NCBI GenBank assembly: GCA_002842205.1
Contig: PHCI01000026.1
Coordinates: 1-47,505 of the forward strand
Reading direction: 5' to 3'
Source of the DNA: Betaproteobacteria bacterium HGW-Betaproteobacteria-3
GTDB lineage: Bacteria; Pseudomonadota; Gammaproteobacteria; Burkholderiales; Burkholderiaceae_C
DNA length: 47,505 bases
The translations under genes were made by a program, and so were the position numbers. Positions 29,829 to 37,824 of the stretch are shown one piece after another (the stretch's first letter is position 1; the number at the start of each line of letters is the position of its first letter). The notes beneath the pieces are model-generated. The model saw only the letters and a program-made list of their open reading frames with translations, was not told where the DNA came from and did not search any database.

Positions 29829-32786
29829 ATGAACGCGCCCACCACCTTGTCATCCCTGCTGCCCATGGCCACCTCCCGCACCCCCGACGACGACCCGGCC
29901 GAAACCGCTGAGTGGCGCGACGCTTTTCTTGCGCTGGTCGCCACGCAGGGCCCCGAGCGCGCCCGCTTTATCCTGGACGAACTGGCGCGGCAGGCCCGCG
30001 CGCAGCGCACGGGCTGGGTGCCCGAGCTGAACACGCCTTATGTGAACACCATCGCGGTCGATCAGCAGCCGACCTTCCCCGGCGACCTGGCCCTGGAAGA
30101 GCGGCTGGCCTCGCTGATGCGCTGGAACGCGCTGGCCATGGTGGTGCGCGCCAACCAGGCCGAGCTGGGTGGCTCGAGCGAGCTGGGCGGGCATATTGCC
30201 AGCTACGCCAGTGCGGCCGACCTGTTTGAGACGGGGTTCAACCATTTCTTCCGGGCACGCCGAGCAACCGAGCCGCGCCGGGCCGCCCCAAGCGGCGAAC
30301 GCCCCCCTCGGGGGGGCAGCGACCCACACGCAGTGGGGGAGCGTGGGGGGCAACACCTTGGCGACCTCGTGTTCTTCCAACCGCACAGTGCCCCTGGCGT
30401 TTATGCACGCGCCTTCTTGGAAGGGCGGTTGGATGAGCAAGACCTCATGCACTACCGGCAAGAGCTTTCGGCGCCCGGCCGCGGCGCGCGGGGCCTCTCG
30501 AGCTACCCGCACCCGTATCTGATGCCCGACTTCTGGCAGTTCCCCACCGGCTCCATGGGCATCGGGCCCATCAGTTCGATTTATCACGCGCGTTTTATGC
30601 GCTACCTCACCCACCGCCAGTTGCTCGACTGCACGGCGCGCAAGGTGTGGGGCGTGTTTGGCGACGGCGAGATGGACGAGCCCGAAAGCATGAGCGCGCT
30701 CACGCTGGCCGCGCGCGAGGGGCTCGACAACCTGGTCTGGGTGGTCAACTGCAACCTGCAGCGGCTCGACGGCCCGGTGCGCGGCAACGGCCGCATCATC
30801 GACGAGCTCGAGAAACTGTTTGCCGGCGCGGGCTGGAACGTGATCAAACTCGTCTGGGGCAGCGACTGGGACGGCCTGTTTGCCCGCGACCTCACCGGCG
30901 CACTCACCCGCGCCTTTGCCAATACGGTGGACGGCCAGATGCAGACCTTCGCCGCCAAAGACGGGCGCTTCAACCGCGACACGTTCTTCGGCCAGAACGA
31001 AGAACTCGCCCGCCTGGCGCAGGGCATGACGGACGAGCAGATTGACCGGCTCAAGCGCGGCGGGCACGACCTGGTGAAAATCCACGCCGCCTATGCTGCG
31101 GCGGCCAACCACAGCGGCCAGCCCACGGTGATCCTCGCCCACACCAAAAAAGGCTACGGCATGGGCAGCGCCGGCCAGGGCAAGATGACCACGCACAGCC
31201 AGAAGAAGCTCGACGACACCGACCTCATCGAGTTTCGCAACCGCTTCAACCTGCCGCTGACCGACGCGCAGGCCAAGAGCCTGAGCTTCTACAAACCCGC
31301 GGCCGACAGCCCCGAAATGCGCTACCTGCACGCCCAGCGCCAGCAGCTGGGCGGCTATCTGCCGCGCCGCGAAACCGCGTGCGCCGTGGTGCCCGTGCCC
31401 GCCGCCGAAAGCTACGCCACCTTCGCGCTGCAGGCCAACGGCAAAGAGATGAGCACCACCATGGCCTTTGTGCGGCTGCTGGGCAATTTGCTCAAAGACC
31501 CGCAGTTGGGGCCACGCATCGTGCCCATCGTGGCCGACGAGGCGCGCACCTTCGGCATGGCCAACCTGTTCAAGCAGGTGGGCATCTACAGCAGCGTGGG
31601 GCAGCGTTACGCGCCCGAAGACATCGGCTCGGTGCTGAGCTACCGCGAGGCGCTGGACGGGCAGATATTGGAAGAAGGCATCAGCGAAGCCGGCGCGCTG
31701 GCCAGCTGGACGGCCGCGGCCACCAGCTACAGCGTGCACGGGCTGGCCATGCTGCCGTTCTACATTTACTACAGCATGTTCGGCTTTCAGCGCGTGGGCG
31801 ACCAGATCTGGGCTGCGGCCGACCAGCGCGCCCGCGGCTTTTTGCTGGGCGCCACCAGCGGCCGCACCACGCTGGGCGGCGAGGGCCTGCAGCACCAGGA
31901 CGGTACCAGCCATTTGATTGCCGCCACCATCCCCAACTGCAAGGCCTACGACCCGGCGTTTGCCGGCGAGATGGCCGTCATCATCGACCAGGGCGTGCGC
32001 GAGATGATGGTCGAGCAACAAGACGTGTTCTATTACGTCACCCTCATGAACGAGAACTACGCGCAGCCCGATCTGCCCGCAGGCGCAGCCGCCGACGTGA
32101 TCCGTGGGTGCTATTTGTTCAATAGCTACAAAGCACCATTTGACGGGGAGAAGAGGTCTAAAAAGCTTGAAAAAATCACGTTGATGGGTTCGGGCGCGAT
32201 CCTGACCGAAGTCATCCGCGCGGCGCAGCTGCTGGCCGCCGAGGGGATCGAGTCCGACGTGTTCAGCGTCACCAGCTGGAGCGAACTCGCCCGCGACGGG
32301 CAGGCCTGCGAACAGCGCGCTTTCGCTGCCGCGCGGGCCACGCCAACCTCGGTTCGGACTGAGCCCGCCGCCGTTCGGGCTGAGTCCATATCCGTTCGGA
32401 CTGAGCCCATATCCGTTCGGGCTGAGTCCATATCCGTTCGGGCTGAGTCCATATCCGTTCGGGCTGAGCCTGTCGAAGCCCTTCGACGGGCTCAGGGCGA
32501 ACGGGTGAAAGAGCACGGCGATCGGATGGGGCCTCAATCCAAAAGGGAAAACGCCCCCTTCATCGCGCGCCAACTCGCCGCCAGCAGCGGCCCCATCATC
32601 GCCGCCACCGACTACGTGCGCGCCGTGCCCGAGAGCGTGCGCGCCTGGCTGCCCGAAGGCCGGCGCTACCTCACGCTCGGCACCGACGGTTTTGGCCGCA
32701 GCGACACGCGGGCCGCGCTGCGCGACTTCTTTGGTGTGGACGCCCAGAGCATCGCGCGGGCGGCGCGTTACGCCTTGCAGCGCTGA
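29829..32786 (+). CDS. Homodimeric 2-oxoacid (pyruvate) dehydrogenase E1, with in-frame insertions
   Basis: The 985-residue protein is an AceE-type E1: ELNTPYVNTI near the start, the thiamine diphosphate motif GDGEMDEPES, then VNCNLQRLDGPVRGNG, HTKKGYGMGSAG and a TDYVRAVPESVRAWLP C-terminal domain. It decarboxylates a 2-oxoacid and acylates an E2. No E2 or E3 gene is nearby and an Lrp gene diverges from it, so an MdeB-like alpha-ketobutyrate role is as plausible as housekeeping AceE. Three stretches are absent from normal family members: about residues 144-176 (GC-rich repeat), 759-783 (interspersed element) and 837-910 (tandem SVRAES repeats). All keep the frame. The ATG at 29829 is chosen by homology. 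Confidence 0.88.
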   Translation: MNAPTTLSSLLPMATSRTPDDDPAETAEWRDAFLALVATQGPERARFILDELARQARAQRTGWVPELNTPYVNTIAVDQQPTFPGDLALEERLASLMRWNALAMVVRANQAELGGSSELGGHIASYASAADLFETGFNHFFRARRATEPRRAAPSGERPPRGGSDPHAVGERGGQHLGDLVFFQPHSAPGVYARAFLEGRLDEQDLMHYRQELSAPGRGARGLSSYPHPYLMPDFWQFPTGSMGIGPISSIYHARFMRYLTHRQLLDCTARKVWGVFGDGEMDEPESMSALTLAAREGLDNLVWVVNCNLQRLDGPVRGNGRIIDELEKLFAGAGWNVIKLVWGSDWDGLFARDLTGALTRAFANTVDGQMQTFAAKDGRFNRDTFFGQNEELARLAQGMTDEQIDRLKRGGHDLVKIHAAYAAAANHSGQPTVILAHTKKGYGMGSAGQGKMTTHSQKKLDDTDLIEFRNRFNLPLTDAQAKSLSFYKPAADSPEMRYLHAQRQQLGGYLPRRETACAVVPVPAAESYATFALQANGKEMSTTMAFVRLLGNLLKDPQLGPRIVPIVADEARTFGMANLFKQVGIYSSVGQRYAPEDIGSVLSYREALDGQILEEGISEAGALASWTAAATSYSVHGLAMLPFYIYYSMFGFQRVGDQIWAAADQRARGFLLGATSGRTTLGGEGLQHQDGTSHLIAATIPNCKAYDPAFAGEMAVIIDQGVREMMVEQQDVFYYVTLMNENYAQPDLPAGAAADVIRGCYLFNSYKAPFDGEKRSKKLEKITLMGSGAILTEVIRAAQLLAAEGIESDVFSVTSWSELARDGQACEQRAFAAARATPTSVRTEPAAVRAESISVRTEPISVRAESISVRAESISVRAEPVEALRRAQGERVKEHGDRMGPQSKRENAPFIARQLAASSGPIIAATDYVRAVPESVRAWLPEGRRYLTLGTDGFGRSDTRAALRDFFGVDAQSIARAARYALQR
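30259..30357. repeat. GC-rich insertion in the aceE-like gene
   Basis: It contains GCGCCGGGCCGCCCCAAGC, identical to a segment in rep, followed by the palindrome CCCCCCTCGGGGGG and CACGCAGTGGGGGAGCGTG. It sits between FNHFFRA and LVFFQPHSAPG, which are nearly adjacent in usual AceE proteins. Confidence 0.75.
32107..32178. repeat. Interspersed element copy 7 (inside the aceE-like gene)
   Basis: GTGCTATTTGTTCAATAGCT then CATTTGACGGGGAGAAGAGG and TCTAAAAAGCTTGAAAAAAT. It encodes LFNSYKAPFDGEKRSKKLEK in frame. Confidence 0.8.
32350..32506. repeat. Tandem repeats plus palindromic TCGAAGCCCTTCGA element in the aceE-like gene
   Basis: Units near 18-21 bp of the type ATCCGTTCGGGCTGAGTCC occur about six times, alternating GGGCTGAGTCC and GGACTGAGCCC. 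The run ends in GGGCTGAGCCTGTCGAAGCC, CTTCGACGGGCTCAGGGCGA. The last unit is a full palindromic repeat; the earlier ones look like slipped copies of its left arm. The translation is a run of SVRAES/SVRTEP. It lies between CEQRAFAAA and APFIARQLAA. Confidence 0.9.
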
Positions 32787-32831
32787 CGGCCGCAACTCAC
32801 CCTTTGAGGCGCACCGCTTTAAGATGCGGGC

Positions 32832-33641
32832 ATGGCATTCAAATCCCGCTTCTGGGCCGACCTGACGACCGGCGACTTCGCCAACCTCGACGCCGACCGC
32901 ACCGTGGCCGTGCTGCCCGTGGCCGCCACCGAGCAGCATGGCCCGCACCTGCCACTGCGGGTCGACCAGGCGCTGGCCGACGGCGTGATGGCCGCCGCGC
33001 TGCCGCAGCTGCCGACCGGTCTGCCGGTGCTGTTCCTGCCAACCCAGGCCGTGGGTTACAGCCCCGAACACGCGGCGTTTGCGGGCACGCTCACGCTGTC
33101 GTTCGAGACGGTGACCCGCACCTGGATCGAGCTGGGCGAATGCGTGGCGCGCACTGGCGTGAAAAAGCTGGTGCTGTTCAACGCCCATGGCGGGCAGGTC
33201 AGCCTGATGGACGTGGTGGCGCGCGAGCTGCGCACCCGCTGCGGCCTGATCGTCTTCAGCACCAGCTGGTTCAGCCTGCCGCTGGGCGAAGCGGTGCTGG
33301 GCCAGTTCAGCGCCCATGAGCACCGCTTCGGGGTGCACGCCGGCGAGATCGAAACCGCCATGATGCTCAGCCTGTTGCCGCAGTGGGTGGATCTGTCGCA
33401 GGCGCAGGATTTCAAGTCGGCCTCCGAGGCGCGGGCCGCGCGGTTCCCGATCCTGGGCAACGGCCGAAGCGCCAAGCTGGGCTGGGCCATGCAGGACTAC
33501 AACGCCGCCGGCGCCGCTGGCAACGCCGCGGCCGCCACCGCCGACAAGGGCCACGCCGTGGTGCAGGCCGCGGGGCAACAACTCGCGCTGCTGCTGCAAG
33601 AGGTGTCGCAGCTGCCGCTGTCCACCGTGGTGGCGCGCTGA
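32832..33641 (+). CDS. Creatininase family protein
   Basis: The 269-residue amidohydrolase has the metal ligands of the creatininase fold: ATEQHGPHLPLRVDQ (Glu, His and Asp), KLVLFNAHGGQVSLMD with NAHGG, and FGVHAGEIETAMML with the second Glu. Family members include creatinine amidohydrolase, MftE-like peptidases and FAPy deformylases, so the substrate is not settled. It begins 45 bp after the E1 gene on the same strand and may be co-transcribed with it. Confidence 0.88.
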   Translation: MAFKSRFWADLTTGDFANLDADRTVAVLPVAATEQHGPHLPLRVDQALADGVMAAALPQLPTGLPVLFLPTQAVGYSPEHAAFAGTLTLSFETVTRTWIELGECVARTGVKKLVLFNAHGGQVSLMDVVARELRTRCGLIVFSTSWFSLPLGEAVLGQFSAHEHRFGVHAGEIETAMMLSLLPQWVDLSQAQDFKSASEARAARFPILGNGRSAKLGWAMQDYNAAGAAGNAAAATADKGHAVVQAAGQQLALLLQEVSQLPLSTVVAR

Positions 33642-33853
33642 GGTGCGGCGCCAGCCTGCCGCAACGGCGGTGATGGCGGTGGGCCGGTTCAAAAGCCCGA
33701 ATTGGGCCGTTTTACCCCCGCTGTTTGCGCGTGCTTCGCCGGGGCGTGTTGTTCGCCTGCGACTCTGAAAATTTCCCGCATGTTCCCGTGAATTGCGTCA
33801 CGGTGATTTCACAGGCCCCTGCTTAAACTGATTCAAACAGCAGGGGGTGCATC

Positions 33854-34048
33854 ATGGGTTTCATGTCAAAAGCCGATTCGGCACACGAATCAAACAGACT
33901 TCAATCGGTGATTGATGGGCTGCTCGAGCGTTTTGCCTGGAAAGACCCGTCACGCCGCCCGCTGCCCTTGCCCAATCAACCCCGTCCCACGCCAGACCTG
34001 CAGCGGCTTGACCCCGATCAGCGGGTGCGCGCGATTGGTGAGTGGTAG
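33854..34048 (+). CDS. Small protein with IDGLLERFAW motif (copy A)
   Basis: The 64-residue product contains VIDGLLERFAWKDPSRRPLPLP and a proline-rich tail. AGGGGG lies before the ATG. A related small gene lies convergently 19 bp beyond its stop, sharing IDGLLERFAW, DP and PLP. No named family is recognised. The amphipathic LLERFAW helix and following proline-rich segment suggest a peptide that binds a partner. Conservation between the two copies supports both being real. Confidence 0.6.
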   Translation: MGFMSKADSAHESNRLQSVIDGLLERFAWKDPSRRPLPLPNQPRPTPDLQRLDPDQRVRAIGEW

Positions 34049-34067
34049 GGCTGCGCAGCGCCTGCGC

Positions 34068-34268
34068 TCAGCGCTCTCCGACGGCGGAGTCCCAGGGGCT
34101 GGGGCCGCGACGGGTCAAGTCCAGTGGGGTGTTGCGATGCCGCGGGATGGGCAGGGGTTCGTGCTCCGGGTCTTGCCACGCAAAGCGCTCGAGCAGACCG
34201 TCAATTTCCAGTTGCAGCGCCTGCGCGGGCGAGAGTGGCGCAACGTGGGAGGTGGCTGGATGGTTCAT
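34068..34268 (-). CDS. Small protein with IDGLLERFAW motif (copy B)
   Basis: The 66-residue product contains ALQLEIDGLLERFAWQDPEH and EPLPIPRHRN, matching copy A over about 30 residues. The DNA GCTGCTCGAGCG-TTTGC-TGG-AAGACCC is shared between them as an inverted repeat (about 33918-33950 and 34176-34206). The ends are unrelated, so the duplication is old. Function unknown. Confidence 0.6.
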   Translation of the reverse strand: MNHPATSHVAPLSPAQALQLEIDGLLERFAWQDPEHEPLPIPRHRNTPLDLTRRGPSPWDSAVGER

Positions 34269-34635
34269 GGTGTGACTGCGACGAGTGCGGCCAGTCTAGG
34301 GAGCGCGGGGTCAGATTGCAGTGACGCAGTTCACAGGAATGTGGCGGCGCACCCGACTTCATGGCCAGTCCCGGGCTTTTTGCACACCGGGTGCGCACGC
34401 AGCGGGTTGCGCTGGCCGCTGGTGCAATGCAACACGGTCCCATTCGTGCAAATGTCACGAAAGCGGCGTTGCGTTGCGGCGCAAACCCTTGCGCCCGAAA
34501 ATGCCCCCGCTAGAGTGAACCCTGACGGCGGTGGAGCAGGGAGCAGACACCTCTACCAGACAGATCGACAGTGGCACGTGTCGACGCCGTCTCCAGTTTT
34601 CCGCCCAGGGCCGCCACGTGCGGCCCTGGCGCTTT
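34269..34635. other. Intergenic with terminator-like hairpin at its right end
   Basis: No gene is convincing in these 367 bases. CCAGGGCCG (34605-34613) pairs with CGGCCCTGG (34621-34629), followed by CGCTTTT on the plus strand. It lies next to the stop of the minus-strand phosphatase gene and likely ends that operon. The rest holds nothing I recognise. Confidence 0.5.
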
Positions 34636-35319
34636 TCAGGCGTAGGTGACCCAGCCGCTGAAGTCGGGCGCGTCCAGATGCGGCAGCGTGTTGTAGGTCA
34701 GCAGCATGTGGCGCTTGGGGGTGAAGGCGAATTCAGTGACGGCGCTGTTGCGGATGCGCAGGTTCAGGTCGATCGTCACCTCGGGCGGCGTGCCCAGCAC
34801 CTGGCCTACCGCGGTGGCAATCGGCCCGCCGCTGGAGACGATCAGCACATTCTGGCCATGGTGCTGTGCGCGGATGTGGTCCAGCGCACTGGTGATGCCC
34901 GCCACAAATTCGCGGTAGCTGGGCATGCCGCGCGGGCTGACGGTGCCGGCCATCCATTGCGCCAGGCCGTCGCGCAGCAGCCGGAAATGGTGGCGGTACA
35001 TCTCGGGAGAGTCGGGCTTTTCCAGCGGGCGCGGGTGCACGGTGGCGATCACGGCGGCGCTGTCGTATTCATTGAGGCCGGGCCACAGCAGGGGCGCGGG
35101 CGGCGCCTGGGCGGTGTGGCCCATGCCTTCGGCCATGCCCTGAAAGGTTTCACCATGGCGGCGCAGCGTGCCGCTGAGCACGGCGTCAAAGCGCAAGCCT
35201 TTTTCGGCGAAGTATTGGCCCAGGCGCCGGCTTTGCCGGTGGCCCAGTTCGCTGAGCCGGTCGTAGTCTGCTGCGCCAAACGAGGCTTGCCCGTGGCGCA
35301 CGAGGTAGAGGGTTCCCAT
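34636..35319 (-). CDS. Histidine phosphatase family protein (phosphoglycerate mutase-like)
   Basis: From the ATG at 35319 the 227-residue protein begins MGTLYLVRHGQASFG, the RHG phosphohistidine motif. LSELGHRQSRRLGQYF, GTLRRHGETFQGM, and VLIVSSGGPIATAVGQ follow at the spot where the usual second catalytic His (VSHGG) reads VSSGG. If that position is truly Ser, activity may be altered, although another nearby His could compensate. It is the last gene of the minus-strand amino-acid series, 118 bp downstream of the dehydratase-like gene. Confidence 0.83.
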   Translation of the reverse strand: MGTLYLVRHGQASFGAADYDRLSELGHRQSRRLGQYFAEKGLRFDAVLSGTLRRHGETFQGMAEGMGHTAQAPPAPLLWPGLNEYDSAAVIATVHPRPLEKPDSPEMYRHHFRLLRDGLAQWMAGTVSPRGMPSYREFVAGITSALDHIRAQHHGQNVLIVSSGGPIATAVGQVLGTPPEVTIDLNLRIRNSAVTEFAFTPKRHMLLTYNTLPHLDAPDFSGWVTYA

Positions 35320-35437
35320 GCGTGCATTCTGGCCACCCGGTGCGGCGGGGCCAGTCGCCGGTGCGACGGGCCCTGCGGGGCGCACGAGGCGCACGTGGCC
35401 GAAAGACGCTCAGCCGGTCAGGCCATCCATCCGGCCA

Positions 35438-36397
35438 TCAGCCCGTGAGCACCCGGGCCAGCACGTCGGCGTCCACGTTGCCGCCGCACAGCGTGGTGCC
35501 CACCACCTGGCCTTGCAGTTGCCCCCGCTCCTGCAGGGCAGCGGCAAAGCTGGCGGCGCCCGCGCCTTCGGCCACGTTGTGGGTGCCGGTGTAGAGCAGG
35601 CGCATGGCGTGCGCGACCTCGGCGTCGGTCACTTTCACCACGTGGTCCAGGTGCGCCTGCAAAATAGCCAGTGCCTGGGGGTCGGCAATGCGCACGGCCA
35701 TGCCGTCGGCCAGTTGCGTGGTGACGGGCGCCTCAACCACATGGCCGGCCGCCAATGAGTCGGCATACGTGGTGGCATGGGCGCTGACCACGCCCACGAT
35801 GCGCGCGCGGTGGCCCAGCGCCCGCTGGGCCGCGATGGCCGCGCAGGCGCCCGAGCCCAGGCCGATGGGCACGTACACCACGTCCAGCTGCGGCGCTGCG
35901 GTGAAAAATTCCCACCAATAGGTGCTGACGCCGCGCACCAGTTCAAAGTGGTAGCTGGGCACCATGTGGGCCTGGCGTTCGGCGGCGAGCGCTGTGGCGT
36001 GTTCGCGGCTGGCCTGGAAGTCGGCGCCGTGCTCGATGACCGTGGCGCCGAGGGCGCGCATGGCGGCATTTTTCTCGGTGGAATTGCCGTGCGGCACGAC
36101 GATGGTGCAAGCCACGCCGTGCGCGCGCGCCGCCCAGGCGATGCTCTGGCCGTGGTTGCCGCGCGTGGCGCTGAGCACTTCGCGTGGCAGGGCGTTGTCT
36201 TGCCGCAGCCGGTCAAAGTAGGTCAGGCCGCCGCGGATCTTGAAGGCACCCACCGGCGTGTGGTTTTCGTGCTTGACCCAGCAGTCGGTGCCCAGATGCG
36301 TGCCCAGCGTGGCCCAGCGGTATTGGGGCGTGGCCTGGAATTCGCGGTACACCACACGGGCGGCAGATTCGATGTCGGACAGGGTGGGCAGGTTCAT
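35438..36397 (-). CDS. Threonine dehydratase-like PLP enzyme (fold type II)
   Basis: The 319-residue enzyme has the Schiff-base lysine in TPVGAFKIRGGLTYF, the phosphate-binding/substrate loop SATRGNHGQSIAWAA, and VYVPIGLGSGACAAIAAQRA. It ends NVAEGAGAASFAAAL. This is the threonine/serine dehydratase type without a regulatory ACT domain, so it is likely catabolic: threonine to 2-oxobutyrate and ammonia, or a hydroxy-amino acid dehydratase. It lies 80 bp downstream of the second LysE exporter. A 2-oxobutyrate product would suit the 2-oxoacid dehydrogenase E1 gene some 3 kb away; that link is inference. Confidence 0.85.
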   Translation of the reverse strand: MNLPTLSDIESAARVVYREFQATPQYRWATLGTHLGTDCWVKHENHTPVGAFKIRGGLTYFDRLRQDNALPREVLSATRGNHGQSIAWAARAHGVACTIVVPHGNSTEKNAAMRALGATVIEHGADFQASREHATALAAERQAHMVPSYHFELVRGVSTYWWEFFTAAPQLDVVYVPIGLGSGACAAIAAQRALGHRARIVGVVSAHATTYADSLAAGHVVEAPVTTQLADGMAVRIADPQALAILQAHLDHVVKVTDAEVAHAMRLLYTGTHNVAEGAGAASFAAALQERGQLQGQVVGTTLCGGNVDADVLARVLTG

Positions 36398-36477
36398 GGA
36401 AGACGGTGCGTTGGAGGCGGGTTGAACAGAGGGGCAAGGGGAAGGTGCGTCGCGCGGGTGCAGTGGGCGCTGGCGTT

Positions 36478-37110
36478 TCAGGTGCGTTCGGTCAGTGCGA
36501 TGCGGGCGGCCAGCGCGGCGAGCACTGTGCCCATGACCCAGCGTTGCGTGGCCATCCAGACCGGGCTGCGCGCCAGAAAGCGGGTGATTTCGGCCGCGCC
36601 CAGGATGATGAGCGCATTGACCGTGCCGCTCACCGTCACCTGCACCGCGCCGAGCGTCAGGCTTTGCAGCAGCACCGGGCCACGCTCCAGATGAATGAAC
36701 TGCGGGAAGAAGGCCACGTAGAACATGGCCACTTTGGGATTCAGCACATTGGTGACAAACCCCATGCGAAACAGCGTGGCGGCGGAATCCACCGGCAGTT
36801 GCCGCGGCTGAAACGGCGCCATACCCCCCGGTTTGACGGCCTGCCACGCCAGCCACAGCAAATACGCGGCGCCCAGCAGCTTGATGGCGTCAAACGCCAT
36901 CGGCACGGCCATCAGCACGGCCGTCAGGCCCAGCGCGGCGGCCAGCAAATGCACCACGAAACCCAGCAGCACGCCCGCCAGCGACAACAGCCCCGCGCGG
37001 CGCCCCTGCGACAGCGTGCGCGAGACGCAATAAATCATGTTGGGCCCGGGCGTGAGCACCAGCACCAGCACGGCCAGCGCGAACAGCGACAGTTCGGACC
37101 AGGTGGGCAT
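36478..37110 (-). CDS. LysE/RhtB family amino-acid exporter (second copy)
   Basis: The 210-residue membrane protein has the family start ELSLFALAVLVLVLTPGPNMIYCVSRTL and about six helices, with AAYLLWLAWQAVKPG and GFVTNVLNPKVAMFYVAFFPQF. LysE/RhtB proteins export amino acids such as homoserine, threonine or lysine. Its ATG directly abuts the TAA stop of the VOC gene (TAAATG read on the minus strand), so it is co-translated in the same operon. Confidence 0.9.
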   Translation of the reverse strand: MPTWSELSLFALAVLVLVLTPGPNMIYCVSRTLSQGRRAGLLSLAGVLLGFVVHLLAAALGLTAVLMAVPMAFDAIKLLGAAYLLWLAWQAVKPGGMAPFQPRQLPVDSAATLFRMGFVTNVLNPKVAMFYVAFFPQFIHLERGPVLLQSLTLGAVQVTVSGTVNALIILGAAEITRFLARSPVWMATQRWVMGTVLAALAARIALTERT

Positions 37111-37824
37111 TTAAATGACCGCCGATTCGAGCGTGACCGGCCCCCGGGGCGTGGACAGCGTGGCGCGCAGTCGCGCCGCGCCGTGCGCGGCCACCGGGGT
37201 GTGCAGGCCGATGGCCTGCAAGGCGGCGTTCAGCGCCGGGGCCTCGGGCGACGACAGCGCCAGCGATTTCAGCACCACACCGCTGTCGGGCATGGCGGTC
37301 GTGGGGTGCACCTCGCCCCATTGAATGACCGTGGGCAAGGCGCCGTTGAACAGGCGTTGGCCGTCCTCGCGCACGCTGATCTGCCATTCGAGCAGCCCGC
37401 GCGGGGTGGGGCGCGAGGCCCGGACCACCTCACCACGGTCGATGCCCAGCCCGGCCAGCCGGGCCACAGCGGTGGTCGCATCGGGCACGCGCGCCACCCA
37501 GTGGATGAGCTGCGGGCCGTGCTGTGACACCTGCGCCTGCAATTCTGCAGAATCCATGTCAAACCAGCGTCTTCCCCCCGTCAGATGGTCATAGTTTGCT
37601 TTTGAATTAATAGCAATGATCTCAAAGTACGCGGCCGCAAATGCGGCGCTGGCAATCTTGAACAGGCGGTTGTGCGTGCCCATGCGCGGGTGCTCGCCGC
37701 CCGGGCCGGGCGTGATGCCCAGCGTGGCCTCGCACCAGGCCGCGCCTTCGTCGAGCGAAGCGGCGTAAACGACCAGATGGTCCAGGCCGCCCGTCAGGGG
37801 TGCGGCGGAAGGTGCGGGGGTCAC
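37111..37824 (-). CDS. VOC (glyoxalase-like) domain protein
   Basis: The 237-residue protein starts at a GTG that overlaps the phzF stop as GTGA (37821-37824). It has GLDHLVVYAASLDEGAAWCEATLG and GTHNRLFKIA, with YFEIIAI at the expected place for a metal ligand, and LLEWQISV with a second Glu. The long form with a degenerate second half matches the glyoxalase-like PF13468 group. An interspersed element copy encodes INSKANYDHLTGGRRW near residues 66-82. Substrate unknown; it sits in a gene series for amino-acid handling. Confidence 0.82.
   Translation of the reverse strand: MTPAPSAAPLTGGLDHLVVYAASLDEGAAWCEATLGITPGPGGEHPRMGTHNRLFKIASAAFAAAYFEIIAINSKANYDHLTGGRRWFDMDSAELQAQVSQHGPQLIHWVARVPDATTAVARLAGLGIDRGEVVRASRPTPRGLLEWQISVREDGQRLFNGALPTVIQWGEVHPTTAMPDSGVVLKSLALSSPEAPALNAALQAIGLHTPVAAHGAARLRATLSTPRGPVTLESAVI
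37571..37627. repeat. Interspersed element copy 8 (inside VOC gene)
   Basis: CTTCCCCCCGTCAGATGGTC then ATAGTTTGCTTTTGAATTAA and TAGCAATGATCTC. On the minus strand the frame is the same as in the signal-peptide copies: IAINSKANYDHLTGG compares with IANYCHLTGA. Confidence 0.75.

Noticed and set aside
32350-32506. CRISPR-like spaced repeats
   Set aside because: Units are 18-21 bp with almost no spacer, are translated in frame, and derive from a palindromic interspersed element; no cas genes are present.
29850-33692. A 1280-residue open frame on the minus strand
   Set aside because: It lies antisense to the aceE-like and creatininase genes, has Gly/His/Arg-rich shadow composition and matches no family; high GC keeps it open.
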